DNA of 16,333 nucleotides from Firmicutes bacterium UBA911 (GTDB lineage Bacteria; Bacillota; Desulfotomaculia; Desulfotomaculales; Desulforudaceae): the NCBI GenBank assembly GCA_002294005.1, contig DBEH01000019.1:1-16333 (forward strand). The letters are read 5' to 3'. The translations under genes were made by a program, and so were the position numbers. The notes under the pieces were generated by a model. That model was not told the origin of the DNA. It searched no databases and saw only the letters and a list, made by a program, of their open reading frames with translations. This document shows positions 1-7,621 of this stretch, one piece after another. Within the stretch, counting starts at the first letter, position 1. Every line of letters begins with the position of its first letter.

Positions 1-343
1 CCAAATGTTCTTGCCTTCACACTCAGGCCCGGTTATACAGCCGACCAGGAGCGTACTATGTACGGCTGAACGAACCGGACCTTGCGTGGTTGCTATCACT
101 TTCACATTGACTCTTGCCTTTTATTATATTAGCCGCCTTCTGAAAGTCAATACTTTTGTCATTGGATTTTAGCCAGAAAGGACAGCGACTGGCTTCACGC
201 CTTATGTATCAAGGCTTACAGGGTTGCCTCGCCCGATCTGAGCGTAGTGTAGTGTACAGTAGCCCAGGCAGGAAATCCGCCGAGCGCAATGAATTTATGG
301 ATACGAGAAACATCTGACCTTGGTTTTGCGGGGTGGTGTTCCG
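1..343. other. Gene-free stretch left of the transposase gene
   Basis: No convincing gene is seen here. Bases 26-81 can fold into a two-step hairpin: CCGGTT at 29-34 pairs with AACCGG at 73-78, and CAGCCG at 38-43 pairs with CGGCTG at 63-68. No T-run follows, so it is not a typical terminator. A second small hairpin pairs AGCCAG (171-176) with CTGGCT (189-194). The stretch is AT-richer than the window as a whole, which fits an insertion-sequence flank. Bases 246-254 hold the candidate left inverted repeat listed separately. Confidence 0.5.
246..254. repeat. Candidate left terminal inverted repeat of the IS element
   Basis: AGTGTAGTG here is exactly complementary to CACTACACT at 2018-2026, just past the transposase stop codon, so the two 9-bp copies bracket the gene in inverted orientation. 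The match is short and I see no clear target-site duplication outside it, so the exact element ends are uncertain. Confidence 0.35.
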
Positions 344-2011
344 TTGGCCAGCATCGTCAAGCGTCAGCCGGGGGGGTGCCCCCGGCCCATCTACTACTAC
401 CACGAGACTTTCCGGGTCAAGGTCGACCCTGAGGCCCGGGGCAAGGGGCCGCGGTCGGGCAAAAGCGTGGTGAAATCCCGTGACATCTACCTCGGCACGG
501 CGGAGGAAGTGCTGAAGAAGTGCACCGCCGGGCAGTTGCCGCACGACCTGTCGAAGCTCGAATTCGGCCTGGTCTGCGCCGCGCTGGAGGTCGCCCGGGA
601 GGTCGGCATCGCGGAGGCGATCGACGAGGTGATGCCGCCGGCCCCGAACGGGCTGACACCCGGTCGATACATGCTGATCGGCGTGTTGAAGAAGCTCTGC
701 ACAGCCACCGGTCACAGCGGTTTGCGGGACTGGTTCGAAAGCACGGCGCTGCCCCGTCACATGGATATTGACCCCGGACTGCTCGCCAGTCAGAACTTTT
801 GGCAAAACTTCGACCTCGTGGCCGCCGAAAAGGACTGTGCGTTTACCGCCGAACGCGTGTCCCGGATCGAACAGAAGATCTGGGAACGTATCGTCCAGAG
901 GTACGACGTCGCCGTGGACGCCGTACTACACGAGATGATCGGCCTCCACGCCTTTCCCTGGTTGTCCCGCGGGGGTCTGCCGCGCCCGGTGGGGCTGATC
1001 CTGGGGGTGACCAGGATAGCCCAACTGCCCCTTTTCCATAGACTGTTCTACGGCCAAAAACAGGAACCCGGGTTGTTCACCGGAGCCGTGGAAGAGCTGG
1101 CCGACAGGCTGTCGGCACTGGGCGGGTCCAAGAGGGAGCTTACCGCGGTGGTCAGCCGGGGAAACAACTCCCCGGAAAACGTGAAGAAGATCCACCAGCG
1201 CCGCGCCTGGGTCGCCGGGCGGCTGGAGCCGGCAAACCGGCCGATCCTCTGCAAGGTGCCGCTTTACATGTACCAGGAGAACATTGACGGAAGGCCGGTC
1301 TATAGTACGGAGGCGCAGGTGTTCGGTGACACGGTGCAGGTGGCCGTGGTCTATGACGAGCGGGCCTACCGGCGCCAGAAAAGGGAACTGCGCCGGGAAA
1401 TAGAGAAAATGCACGACAAGGTCCGGACATTATTCAACAAGAACAAGCACCTCCCCAAAGACCAAATCGAGGGTCTGATCCGCGAGCTTGTTCAGGACAG
1501 CGACTACGGACGCTATTTTGACCTCGAGGTCGGCGGGAGACGCCACAAGGTCCTGCACTGCCGGCTGAACCGGAAGGCCTACCGGCACAAACTACGCACC
1601 ATGGGCAAGGCGATGATCTTCTCCGACAACCTCAATCTGAGCACCCGGGAGTTGCTCGAATTTCACCTCGAAAAGGACCGCTTGGAGGATGATTTCCGGC
1701 GCTACCACGACCCCGCCGCGCAGCCCTTCCGTCCCCCACACTCCTGGACTGAGGGCCAGGTAAGGGTTTACACCCTGCTCTGCATCCTGGCGCTGCTGGT
1801 GCAGCAACTGATGATGCACCGTGTCCGGCAGGCGGGGCTCTCTCTGGATAACGTGGAAATGAAGGCGGAGCTGTCCGATATTTGCGAGATCGTGCTGAGT
1901 TACTCCCACGGGCGCGTGGCGCGAAAACTGACCCGGAGAGCCGGTATCCAGGATGACCTCTTTCAGTTGTTCGACCTGACAAGATATGTCTTTGGCGATC
2001 CGGAGCCGTAG
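344..2011 (+). CDS. IS1634/IS4-type transposase, catalytic aspartates apparently lost
   Basis: A protein of about 555 residues that looks like a DDE transposase of the IS1634 group (IS4 superfamily). The N-terminus has the typical short basic/aromatic segment ending in YLGTAEEVL. The C-terminal third has RLEDDFRRY followed by PPHSWTEGQVRVYTLL, matching the family region with the catalytic glutamate (E448). The start is taken at TTG 344 because family members begin near ASIVK and GGGGTGG lies 7 bases upstream; an in-frame TTG at 320 lacks such a site. The usual first catalytic motif (YDTT) reads LHEMIG around residue 197, and the usual second motif (DRGNNS or DKGNNS) reads SRGNNS with Ser at 271. 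The frame is fully open, so this is either a recently inactivated copy or a retained inactive homologue. The motif comparison is from memory of the family. Confidence 0.75.
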   Translation: MASIVKRQPGGCPRPIYYYHETFRVKVDPEARGKGPRSGKSVVKSRDIYLGTAEEVLKKCTAGQLPHDLSKLEFGLVCAALEVAREVGIAEAIDEVMPPAPNGLTPGRYMLIGVLKKLCTATGHSGLRDWFESTALPRHMDIDPGLLASQNFWQNFDLVAAEKDCAFTAERVSRIEQKIWERIVQRYDVAVDAVLHEMIGLHAFPWLSRGGLPRPVGLILGVTRIAQLPLFHRLFYGQKQEPGLFTGAVEELADRLSALGGSKRELTAVVSRGNNSPENVKKIHQRRAWVAGRLEPANRPILCKVPLYMYQENIDGRPVYSTEAQVFGDTVQVAVVYDERAYRRQKRELRREIEKMHDKVRTLFNKNKHLPKDQIEGLIRELVQDSDYGRYFDLEVGGRRHKVLHCRLNRKAYRHKLRTMGKAMIFSDNLNLSTRELLEFHLEKDRLEDDFRRYHDPAAQPFRPPHSWTEGQVRVYTLLCILALLVQQLMMHRVRQAGLSLDNVEMKAELSDICEIVLSYSHGRVARKLTRRAGIQDDLFQLFDLTRYVFGDPEP

Positions 2012-2017
2012 ATTAGT

Positions 2018-2026
2018 CACTACACT
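2018..2026. repeat. Candidate right terminal inverted repeat of the IS element
   Basis: CACTACACT lies 6 bases after the transposase stop codon and is the exact reverse complement of 246-254. If real, the element spans about 1.8 kb. Confidence 0.35.
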
Positions 2027-2057
2027 GTCCTGATTATTATTGATAGGAGTTGATCGG

Positions 2058-2207
2058 ATGAACCCGCGGCTGACCATCGCTCTGATTCTTACGGTAATAC
2101 TGCTCTGCTACGGCATTTTCGTGCTCAAGATAAACCTGGTTCCAATCATTTTGGTGTTGGTCCTGGGCGCCCTGATCGGGCTTGCTTTGGCCCGCCTGAG
2201 GAAATAG
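2058..2207 (+). CDS. Small hydrophobic membrane protein (49 residues)
   Basis: ATG at 2058 is preceded by AGGAG at 2045-2049 with an 8-base gap, a good ribosome site. The product begins MNPRLTIALILTVILLCYG and consists of two hydrophobic stretches (residues 5-22 and 27-45) ending in a basic tail, ARLRK. This predicts a two-pass membrane hairpin with the C-terminus on the cytoplasmic side. It starts right after the putative right end of the IS element, so it belongs to the flanking chromosome, and its original upstream region may have been displaced by the insertion. Layout and length resemble small LapA-like membrane proteins, but I do not recognise the family. Confidence 0.7.
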   Translation: MNPRLTIALILTVILLCYGIFVLKINLVPIILVLVLGALIGLALARLRK

Positions 2208-2317
2208 TGCGGCCAGAAACATCCCGCTGCTACATAGGCGTGCATTGAGCACCAGCGGGCAGTTCGCCGTCCGCTCCCTTGTTCCTGCCGGAACGCCGAC
2301 TATTTGTGAAGAAAACC
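2208..2317. other. Short intergenic region between convergent genes
   Basis: A perfect 14-base hairpin lies at 2281-2294: GTTCC, loop TGCC, GGAAC. It sits 24 bases beyond the speB stop codon on the minus strand. No T-run follows on either strand, so a terminator role is only possible. Confidence 0.3.
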
Positions 2318-3184
2318 TCAAGCCGCCGCCTCAACCAGCCCGAGAAGAGCGTCGCGGACCACCCGGGCGGCCAGCAGGGCGGTGATTCCCGCCGGATCGA
2401 CGGCGGGGTTGACCTCCACCACGTCCCAGGCGACCACGCGCAATTGCCGCAGGAGTCCCAGGGCGTCCAGCAATTCCGCGGGGGTGATCCCGGCCGGTTC
2501 GGGGGTGCCCACGCCGGGGGCGAACGCCGGGTCCACGACGTCCATGTCCAGCGAAACGTAGACCGGGCGGTCCCGCAGCGCGGACAGCGTCTCGACCAGC
2601 CCCGGCAGCACGCGGTGGGTGAAAAAGGCCCCGCTCTCCCGCGCCGTCTCCAGCTCCGGCGCGCACGCCGACCGGATCCCGAACTGAAACAGGTTTTGCC
2701 GCCCCAGAAAGTCGCCGATGCGCCGCATCACCGTCGCGTGGGAAAGGGTGGCTCCCAGGTAGTCGTCGCGCAGGTCGGCGTGCGCGTCGAGCTGAATGAC
2801 GGCCAGTTCCGGGTGCTGGGCGGCCGCCGCCCGGACCGCGGGCAGGGTCACCAGGTGTTCGCCGCCGAGCAGGAGGGGGGTTTTGCCGTCATGGAGCAGC
2901 CGGGCGATGACGGTTTCAATGCGGTCGAGGCCGGCAGCCACCTCGCCGGGCGGCAGGAGGACGTCGCCCAGGTCGTGGAAGGCTAATGCGCGCAGGTCGC
3001 GCTTAAGATCCAGGCTGTATTCTTCCAGGCAGTAGGACATGGTCCGGATCGCCGCCGGCCCGCCCCGCGTGCCCGGCCGGAAGGACACGGTCGCGTCCAG
3101 CGGCGCCCCGGCGATCACCGCCCGCGCTTCGGCGTACGGAGACCGGGCCGCCAGAAAGTCCTGTTCCTTGACGACCTCCCGCAT
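2318..3184 (-). CDS. speB: Agmatinase (ureohydrolase family)
   Basis: A 288-residue manganese ureohydrolase that would hydrolyse agmatine to putrescine and urea. The metal-binding motifs are all present: GGEH (H110), DAHAD (D133, H135, D137) and SLDMDVVDP (D213, D215, with D218 in the same motif). The TPEP segment (E229) matches the family's substrate-side loop. The start is ATG 3184 because its A is the last base of the speE stop codon (TAATG), which implies translational coupling, and the N-terminus then matches family length. Its position after an arginine decarboxylase and an aminopropyltransferase favours agmatinase over arginase or formiminoglutamase. N1-aminopropylagmatine, as in Thermus and Thermococcus, is a possible alternative substrate. 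Confidence 0.9.
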   Translation of the reverse strand: MREVVKEQDFLAARSPYAEARAVIAGAPLDATVSFRPGTRGGPAAIRTMSYCLEEYSLDLKRDLRALAFHDLGDVLLPPGEVAAGLDRIETVIARLLHDGKTPLLLGGEHLVTLPAVRAAAAQHPELAVIQLDAHADLRDDYLGATLSHATVMRRIGDFLGRQNLFQFGIRSACAPELETARESGAFFTHRVLPGLVETLSALRDRPVYVSLDMDVVDPAFAPGVGTPEPAGITPAELLDALGLLRQLRVVAWDVVEVNPAVDPAGITALLAARVVRDALLGLVEAAA

Positions 3185-4026
3185 TATTTTAACGGGAGCG
3201 AGCGGAAGCGGTCCGCCAGGAAGCGCGGCATGGCGAGAGCGGCGCGGTGGATCTCCGGCGTGTAGTACCGGGTGGCGTAGTCCCGGATGTTCCCCGGCAC
3301 CACCAGGGCGGGGTCGTGCTTCTTGGAGCCGATCGTGAAGCTCCACATGGCTCCGGGATAGGTCGGGATGCAAGCCCAGTAGGTCCGGGCCAGCGGGAAG
3401 ATCCCGGCGATGTCCCGGTAGATCCGGAGGATCAGGTCCGTGTTGAAGTAGGGCGACTCGGTCTGGGCCACGAACAGCCCCTCGTCCCTCAAGGCGTCGT
3501 GAATCGACCGGTAGAATTCCGGGCTGAAAAGGCCCACCGCCGGCCCGATCGGGTCGGTGGAGTCGACGATAACCAGGTCGAAAGTGTTTTTGTGCTCCGC
3601 CACGTACTTGATCCCGTCCCCGATCACGACCTCGGCCTTGGGCGAATCAAAACCGCAGGCGATTTCCGGCAGGTACTTCTTGGAGGCAGCGATCACCCGC
3701 TCGTCGATTTCGACCAGGGTGGCTTTCTCCACCGCCGGGTGCTTGGCCACCTCGCGCAGGGTGCCCCCGTCCCCCCCGCCGACGATCAGCACCCGGTGCG
3801 GGGCAGGGTGGGTGTTCAGCGGAACGTGGGCGATCATCTCGTGGTAGACGTACTCGTCCACCACCGAGGTCTGCACGATCCCGTCCAGCACCAGGGTGCG
3901 CCCAAACGGCACGGTGTCCACCACCGCCAGGTGCTGAAACGGCGTGGTCTCCGTGTGGAGCGTCTCATTCACCCGGTAGCTGATGGCGAAGTTGTCGTTT
4001 TGCTTTTCGGTGAACCACAGATGCAA
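3184..4026 (-). CDS. speE: Spermidine synthase / polyamine aminopropyltransferase
   Basis: A 280-residue cytosolic enzyme that transfers an aminopropyl group from decarboxylated S-adenosylmethionine to putrescine, or to agmatine in some thermophiles. Seen: an N-terminal beta domain; the nucleotide loop VGGGDGGT (residues 82-89); VEID (105-108) for ribose contact; the catalytic VDSTDPIGP loop with D155 and D158; and IPTYPGAMW (220-228). The start is TTG 4026: AAGGAGG lies 8 bases upstream and the protein then starts MHLWFTEKQ, as in homologues, with the normal family length. It lies 25 bases after pdaD and overlaps speB by one base. No speD, the source of decarboxylated SAM, is seen in this window. 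Confidence 0.93.
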   Translation of the reverse strand: MHLWFTEKQNDNFAISYRVNETLHTETTPFQHLAVVDTVPFGRTLVLDGIVQTSVVDEYVYHEMIAHVPLNTHPAPHRVLIVGGGDGGTLREVAKHPAVEKATLVEIDERVIAASKKYLPEIACGFDSPKAEVVIGDGIKYVAEHKNTFDLVIVDSTDPIGPAVGLFSPEFYRSIHDALRDEGLFVAQTESPYFNTDLILRIYRDIAGIFPLARTYWACIPTYPGAMWSFTIGSKKHDPALVVPGNIRDYATRYYTPEIHRAALAMPRFLADRFRSLPLK

Positions 4027-4051
4027 AACCGATTCCTCCTTGAAGAAATTG

Positions 4052-4510
4052 TCAATACCACAGCGGGACCGCCGCCAGACAGCACCCCACCCGTTCCACG
4101 CGGTGCTCCACGGCGGCGATTCTCTTTTCCTGCGCAGAGAGCCCGCGCCGGGCAAAGGCTTCGTCCAGCATCTTGCTGACGGCGTCGTGGGCCTCTTGGC
4201 GGCTGCACTTGCCACCGAACTCCATGATTACGCCGATGCTGTCCGGAGAGACGATCACCCCGACGGCGGCGGCGATCAGTTCTCCCTCGGCGTCACAGAC
4301 GATGGAACCGTAGGCGGTCGGCACGAGAGCGCCGGGGGGCAATTGCAAATTGGGGTCGTGGACGGCTTTCGGCGGCAGAATGCTTGACAGGCGCACCAAA
4401 TTAACGTTGCCGATACGGGCGGCCAGAAGCGCGTTGTCGAAAGCGTTCAGCGCGGTGGACCCTTCGGCACAGGCCGCGGTAACAAAGTACCTGGTGGGTG
4501 TCGGCAGCAT
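4052..4510 (-). CDS. pdaD: Pyruvoyl-dependent arginine decarboxylase
   Basis: A 152-residue proenzyme that converts arginine to agmatine, the first step of the pathway encoded by this operon. The key motif RLSSILPP has Ser42-Ser43. In this family the chain cuts itself between the two serines, and the second becomes the pyruvoyl cofactor of the alpha chain. Other family features are the N-terminal PTRYFVTAACAEG, the Asn-rich stretch before the cleavage site, and a C-terminal segment EFGGKCSRQEAHDAV. ATG 4510 has GAGGAGA just upstream, and length is normal. It is the first gene of the pdaD-speE-speB operon. Confidence 0.92.
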   Translation of the reverse strand: MLPTPTRYFVTAACAEGSTALNAFDNALLAARIGNVNLVRLSSILPPKAVHDPNLQLPPGALVPTAYGSIVCDAEGELIAAAVGVIVSPDSIGVIMEFGGKCSRQEAHDAVSKMLDEAFARRGLSAQEKRIAAVEHRVERVGCCLAAVPLWY

Positions 4511-4555
4511 GCACTTCTCTCCTCAAGATTAGATGGGGCAATCACAACGAGAATT

Positions 4556-4561
4556 ATTATA
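4556..4561 (-). promoter_or_regulatory. Candidate -10 box of the pdaD-speE-speB operon
   Basis: Read on the minus strand this is a perfect TATAAT, 46 bases before the pdaD start. The best -35 candidate at 17-bp spacing is only TTTTCT, so the promoter is weak in that part. Confidence 0.45.
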
Positions 4562-4625
4562 TAGAATCCGGCGGGAAAAGAAAACCATTCCTGCTGAAAA
4601 AGCGTTTTGCGTTGTAAGTAGCTCC

Positions 4626-4654
4626 AAAAAGACGTCAGGCCCCTAACACTTTTT
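4626..4654. repeat. Dispersed A-run / GTCAGGCCCC / T-run repeat, copy A
   Basis: A run of A's, GACGTCAGGCCCC, and a late T-run. The core GTCAGGCCCC is shared with the perfect palindrome at 7896-7916, but here the arms are decayed. Confidence 0.45.
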
Positions 4655-4733
4655 CAAGCGAAGCCCGCAGGATGGGGACCAGCTCCTTTTCCCGGCGGCA
4701 GGCCTTTCATCAGCAAGTGCAAAACTGTTCTTT

Positions 4734-4753
4734 GGGAAAAGGTGCCTGTCCCC
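4734..4753. repeat. Dispersed GGGAAAAGGTGCCTGTCCCC repeat, copy B
   Basis: The stretch GGGAAAAGGTGCCTGTCCCC is of the REP-like type that often lies between genes in Clostridia. It is related in layout, but not identical, to the copies at 7896 and 8012. Confidence 0.4.
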
Positions 4754-4770
4754 CTCGCTCCCTCCCTGAC

Positions 4771-4812
4771 TTCTGTCTCCTGGATTCTGAATTCTGTCTC
4801 CTGAATTCTGAA
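4771..4812. repeat. 21-bp tandem repeat, two copies
   Basis: The unit begins TTCTGTCTCCTGGATTCTGA (first copy 4771-4791). The second copy (4792-4812) differs at one base, A for G. Part of a third (TTCTACATTCT) runs into the 3' end of the next gene. Confidence 0.8.
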
Positions 4813-4814
4813 TT

Positions 4815-5678
4815 CTACATTCTCTGCCTTCTTAGTGCTTCCCGGTAGATGTCCCGGTAGGCGCAGGCGTCTTCGGACTGGGTGCCGTTGGACTCACAGA
4901 TGATGGTGGGGGTAAGTTTCCTTTCCACCATCAATTCGGCCAGAGGCCGGAAATGGGGACCAAAACCCGCGTCCGCCAGGGTGCGGTGCCGCCGCTCTCC
5001 CTTTTCCGTAAACTCCACCGGGCTGAAGTGGATGTGCAGCGTGCGCAACACGTCTTTCCCCACCGCGGCCTCCACCCGGTCCAGCACCGCTGCGTAAGCC
5101 TCCCGGTCCGTCATCAGCCCGCCCGTAATGGCGTGCACGTGCCCGAAGTCAACGCAGGGGACCACGTTCGGGGCCACGCGGCACAATTCCAGGACCTCGT
5201 CCAGCAAGCCCAGGTAGCTGTACCGCCCCAGTGTCTCCGGCAGGACCCAAACGCCTTCCAGCCCCTCGCGGGCCGCCTCGTCCAGCGTCGCCCCGAGGAC
5301 GGCCTGAGCCCGCCGCAGCGCGCCCTCCCGGCTGCCTTTCGCACTCCCCGGGTGAAACACCACCCGGGTGGCGCCCATCCAGTGCGCCGCCCGCAGCGAT
5401 TTCAGCAGGTGGTTCTTGCTCTTGGCCAACAGGACCGGATCCTCGCCGGCCAGGTTGATGTAGTAGGGCGCGTGAATGCTGAGCGCGATGTCGTTTTCGA
5501 CCGCCCTTTCGCCGAGCGCGCGGGCGGTGCGCTCGCTGATATTGACCCCGCGCACACACTGGTACTCATAAGCCGCAAGGCCGAGGCCGCGGAGCCAGGC
5601 CGGCGCCTCCAGCGACGACTTGTGGCCCGCGCCGTAGAAGGCATCCCCGTTGCCGGCCGTACCGAATCTGGCTTCCAC
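4815..5678 (-). CDS. Endonuclease IV-like TIM-barrel protein (AP endonuclease 2 superfamily)
   Basis: A 287-residue protein with the sugar isomerase/endonuclease IV fold. Likely metal ligands follow the family order: H69 (SIHAPYYINLA), H109 (VVFHPGS), E148 (LPETLG), D177 and H180 (CVDFGHVHA), H215 and H217 (LHIHFS), and E262 (ICESNG). That supports a metal-dependent hydrolase or isomerase. The lineage is close to the clostridial Nfo-like group, so repair of abasic sites is possible but not proven. The start is GTG 5678: GGGAGG lies 9 bases upstream and the protein then begins MEARFGTAGN, as homologues do. A TTG at 5771 would add 31 residues with no good ribosome site. It appears to be a single-gene unit. 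Confidence 0.8.
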   Translation of the reverse strand: MEARFGTAGNGDAFYGAGHKSSLEAPAWLRGLGLAAYEYQCVRGVNISERTARALGERAVENDIALSIHAPYYINLAGEDPVLLAKSKNHLLKSLRAAHWMGATRVVFHPGSAKGSREGALRRAQAVLGATLDEAAREGLEGVWVLPETLGRYSYLGLLDEVLELCRVAPNVVPCVDFGHVHAITGGLMTDREAYAAVLDRVEAAVGKDVLRTLHIHFSPVEFTEKGERRHRTLADAGFGPHFRPLAELMVERKLTPTIICESNGTQSEDACAYRDIYREALRRQRM

Positions 5679-6031
5679 TTTACGAAACCTCCCCCGGGTT
5701 AGCAGTGACCAGAGTTTGATTTTTATATTTATGGCAGGGTTTTCCTGCACGGCCGCCGAAACAACCTCCAACCATATCCCTTGACGAAAAAACCATAGGG
5801 GGTGTGCTTACCCGGGGCATTTTCTTAAAGGGGTACTCCGTCCGCACCAAGGAGTGAACTACTCCGAAAATACAGAGCGGCGGCTTAGGTGATTTTCATC
5901 CTGAGTGGTGCCGCGTGCGGGACGGCTGTCTATATGTTAGATGCCAATGCGACCTCCGCCGATGCCCCGGCGCACACCTGCGACTTCTGCCGCAAAATCT
6001 TGACTACATAGTACGCCGACGGAGGTGTGCC
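5679..6031 (+). promoter_or_regulatory. Divergent intergenic region with a structured leader for the binding-protein gene
   Basis: No gene is supported; a GTG frame from 5915 lacks a ribosome site and enters the next gene's frame. TTGACG at 5781-5786 could be a -35 box, but no good -10 follows. At 5834-5865 the word ACTCC occurs on both sides of GGAGT, allowing two exclusive hairpins. Bases 5877-5914 form a bulged hairpin: GCGGC pairs with GCCGC, and AGGTGA pairs with TCA-T-CCT inside. ACCTCCG at 5952-5958 and GCACACC at 5972-5978 can each pair with the ribosome site of the next gene (CGGAGGT 6020-6026 and GGTGTGC 6024-6030). Confidence 0.4.
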
Positions 6032-7557
6032 ATGCGCCGGCGCCTGCTCGCCCTGCTGGGACTGGGTTTCATCCTGACCGCCATGTTCATCCTGGCCGGC
6101 CGACTTGAGGACAACGCCAAAAGGGACCGGCTAACTTACGCCCTGGCCCGGTTCCCGGCCACCCTGGACCCCACGGCCGTTACGGACAAGTCGGGGGCGG
6201 CCGTGCTGCTGAACCTCTACGAGGGCCTGGTGCGCTTCGAACCAGGGGGAACCGGAATTGAACCCGCGCTGGCCCGGGACTGGAACGTGTCGCCCGACGC
6301 CCGAACCTGGACCTTTTTTCTCCAGGAAGACACCACTTTCGCCGACGGCACCCCGCTGGACGCCGCCGCCGTAAAAGACGCGGTGGAACGGCAGCTCAAC
6401 CCCGAGACCGCCGGACCGTACGCTTCCTTCATATACGGGCCCGTGACCCGAGTGGAAACCAAGGGCCGCCATACGGTCATTTTCCACCTGAAGCACCCGT
6501 ACGCCCCGTTTCTCGGAAATCTGGCCATGCTCCCGGCGGCGGTCGTACGCCCTTCCCCCGAGCATGCCTGCCCATCGGCACCGGCCCTTTCGTGCCGGCC
6601 GCCATCGAATCGGCCCGGATCACCTTAAGAGCAAACGCCGCCTACCGGGAAGGGCCGCCGCAGATGAGGGAAGTCCTGTTCGTGGTCATTCCCGATGCGG
6701 ACGAGCGCTGGCGGGCACTGGCCCAAGGACGGGTGGACGTGGCGGAAAACACCGGGGCCGCCCTGCCGGCCGGGGGCCCGGACAGCCTGGTCATCACTCA
6801 GGTAACCGGATTGGACCTGAGTTACCTAGCATTTTATACCAACAAAAAACCGTTTGACAATCCAAATGTACGGAGGGCGGCAAGCCTGGCGATAAACCAG
6901 CAGGCTGTCGTGGACTACCTCTTTCCGGACCGGGCCGTGCCCGCCGCCGGGCCCCTGCCCCCCGGCACCCTGGGCCATCACCCCACCCTGAACGCAAACG
7001 CCTACAACCTTGACGAAGCCCGGCGGCTTTTAAACTTAGCGGGCTACGACGGTGAGGAAATCACGCTGATCACCTATCAGGACCGGCGCCCCTACAACCC
7101 GGCGGGCGGGGAGAAATTGGCCCGCCTCCTGGCGGAACAGCTCGCCCAGGCCGGTTTCAAGGTGCGGGTGGAAGCCTACCCGTGGGAGATCTGCAAGCTC
7201 GCCATCCACCGCCAGGAGGGGCACGCCTTCGTGTTCGGCTGGGTCGGTGACAACGGGGACCCGGACAACTTCCTCTACACCCTGCTGGCCAGCTCGCAGA
7301 TTCAAGCCGGGAACAACGCAGCGCGCTACTCAAACCCACACGTCGACATGCTGCTCGGCCGGGCCCAGCAGGTGACCGACGCGGCGATGCGCGAACGCCT
7401 TTACCGCCAGGCTCAGGAGCTTATCGCCGCCGACGCCCCGTGGGTATTCCTGAATCACCGGCTGGAAACGGCGGCGCACCACCCAACGGTGAAAAACCTG
7501 GTGGTCCAGCCCACCGGGGGCGCTTACCTGGCCCAGGTGCGCAAGGACGACCCGTGA
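6032..7557 (+). pseudogene. Oligopeptide/dipeptide ABC transporter substrate-binding protein, frameshifted
   Basis: A family 5 extracellular solute-binding protein (OppA/DppA type), which would capture peptides or nickel outside the membrane for an ABC importer. ATG 6032 follows GGAGGTG. The N-terminus, MRRRLLALLGLGFILTAMFI, is a signal peptide or anchor without a lipobox cysteine. Frame 1 holds LDPTAVTDKSGAAVLLNLYEG and the PDARTWTFFLQEDTTFADGT motif. Frame 2 starts at PIGTGPF (6571) and continues to the stop at 7557 through FYTNKKPFDNPNVRRAASLA. The switch lies at about 6560-6570: one extra base in GAGCATGCCTGCCC would restore EHALPIGTGPF and a 508-residue protein of normal size. So it is a one-base deletion, real or from sequencing. 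No permease or ATPase gene lies nearby. Confidence 0.85.
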
Positions 7558-7621
7558 TACCGTGCGCCCAATGACTCAGCCCCTCGGAGGCATGCGTCCG
7601 GGCTTCATTGCTGGCGCGCTT

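Larger units (their letters stand above)
4511..4814. other. Gene-free stretch with repeats between pdaD and the TIM-barrel gene
   Basis: About 300 bases without a plausible gene on either strand. Next to pdaD it holds the operon's promoter. It then holds two copies of a dispersed GTCAGG/CCTGTCCCC-type repeat (4626-4654, 4734-4753) and a 21-bp tandem repeat (4771-4812). Confidence 0.6.

Noticed and set aside
26..81. Possible group II intron end or terminator at the left edge
   Set aside because: The hairpin lacks the domain V sequence and lacks a T-run; the window edge limits the view.
5787..5806. CsoR-like site around CCATAGGGGGTG
   Set aside because: Only one half-site is present; the left half is not complementary.
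5903..5916. T-box-like sequence GAGTGGTGCCGCG upstream of the binding-protein gene
   Set aside because: It matches only about 11 of 14 consensus bases. No antiterminator partner, terminator T-run or stem I is seen, and the gene is not an amino-acid gene.
5915..6031. GTG start at 5915 extending the binding protein by 39 residues
   Set aside because: No ribosome site, a composition unlike a signal peptide, and a good GGAGGTG directly before ATG 6032.
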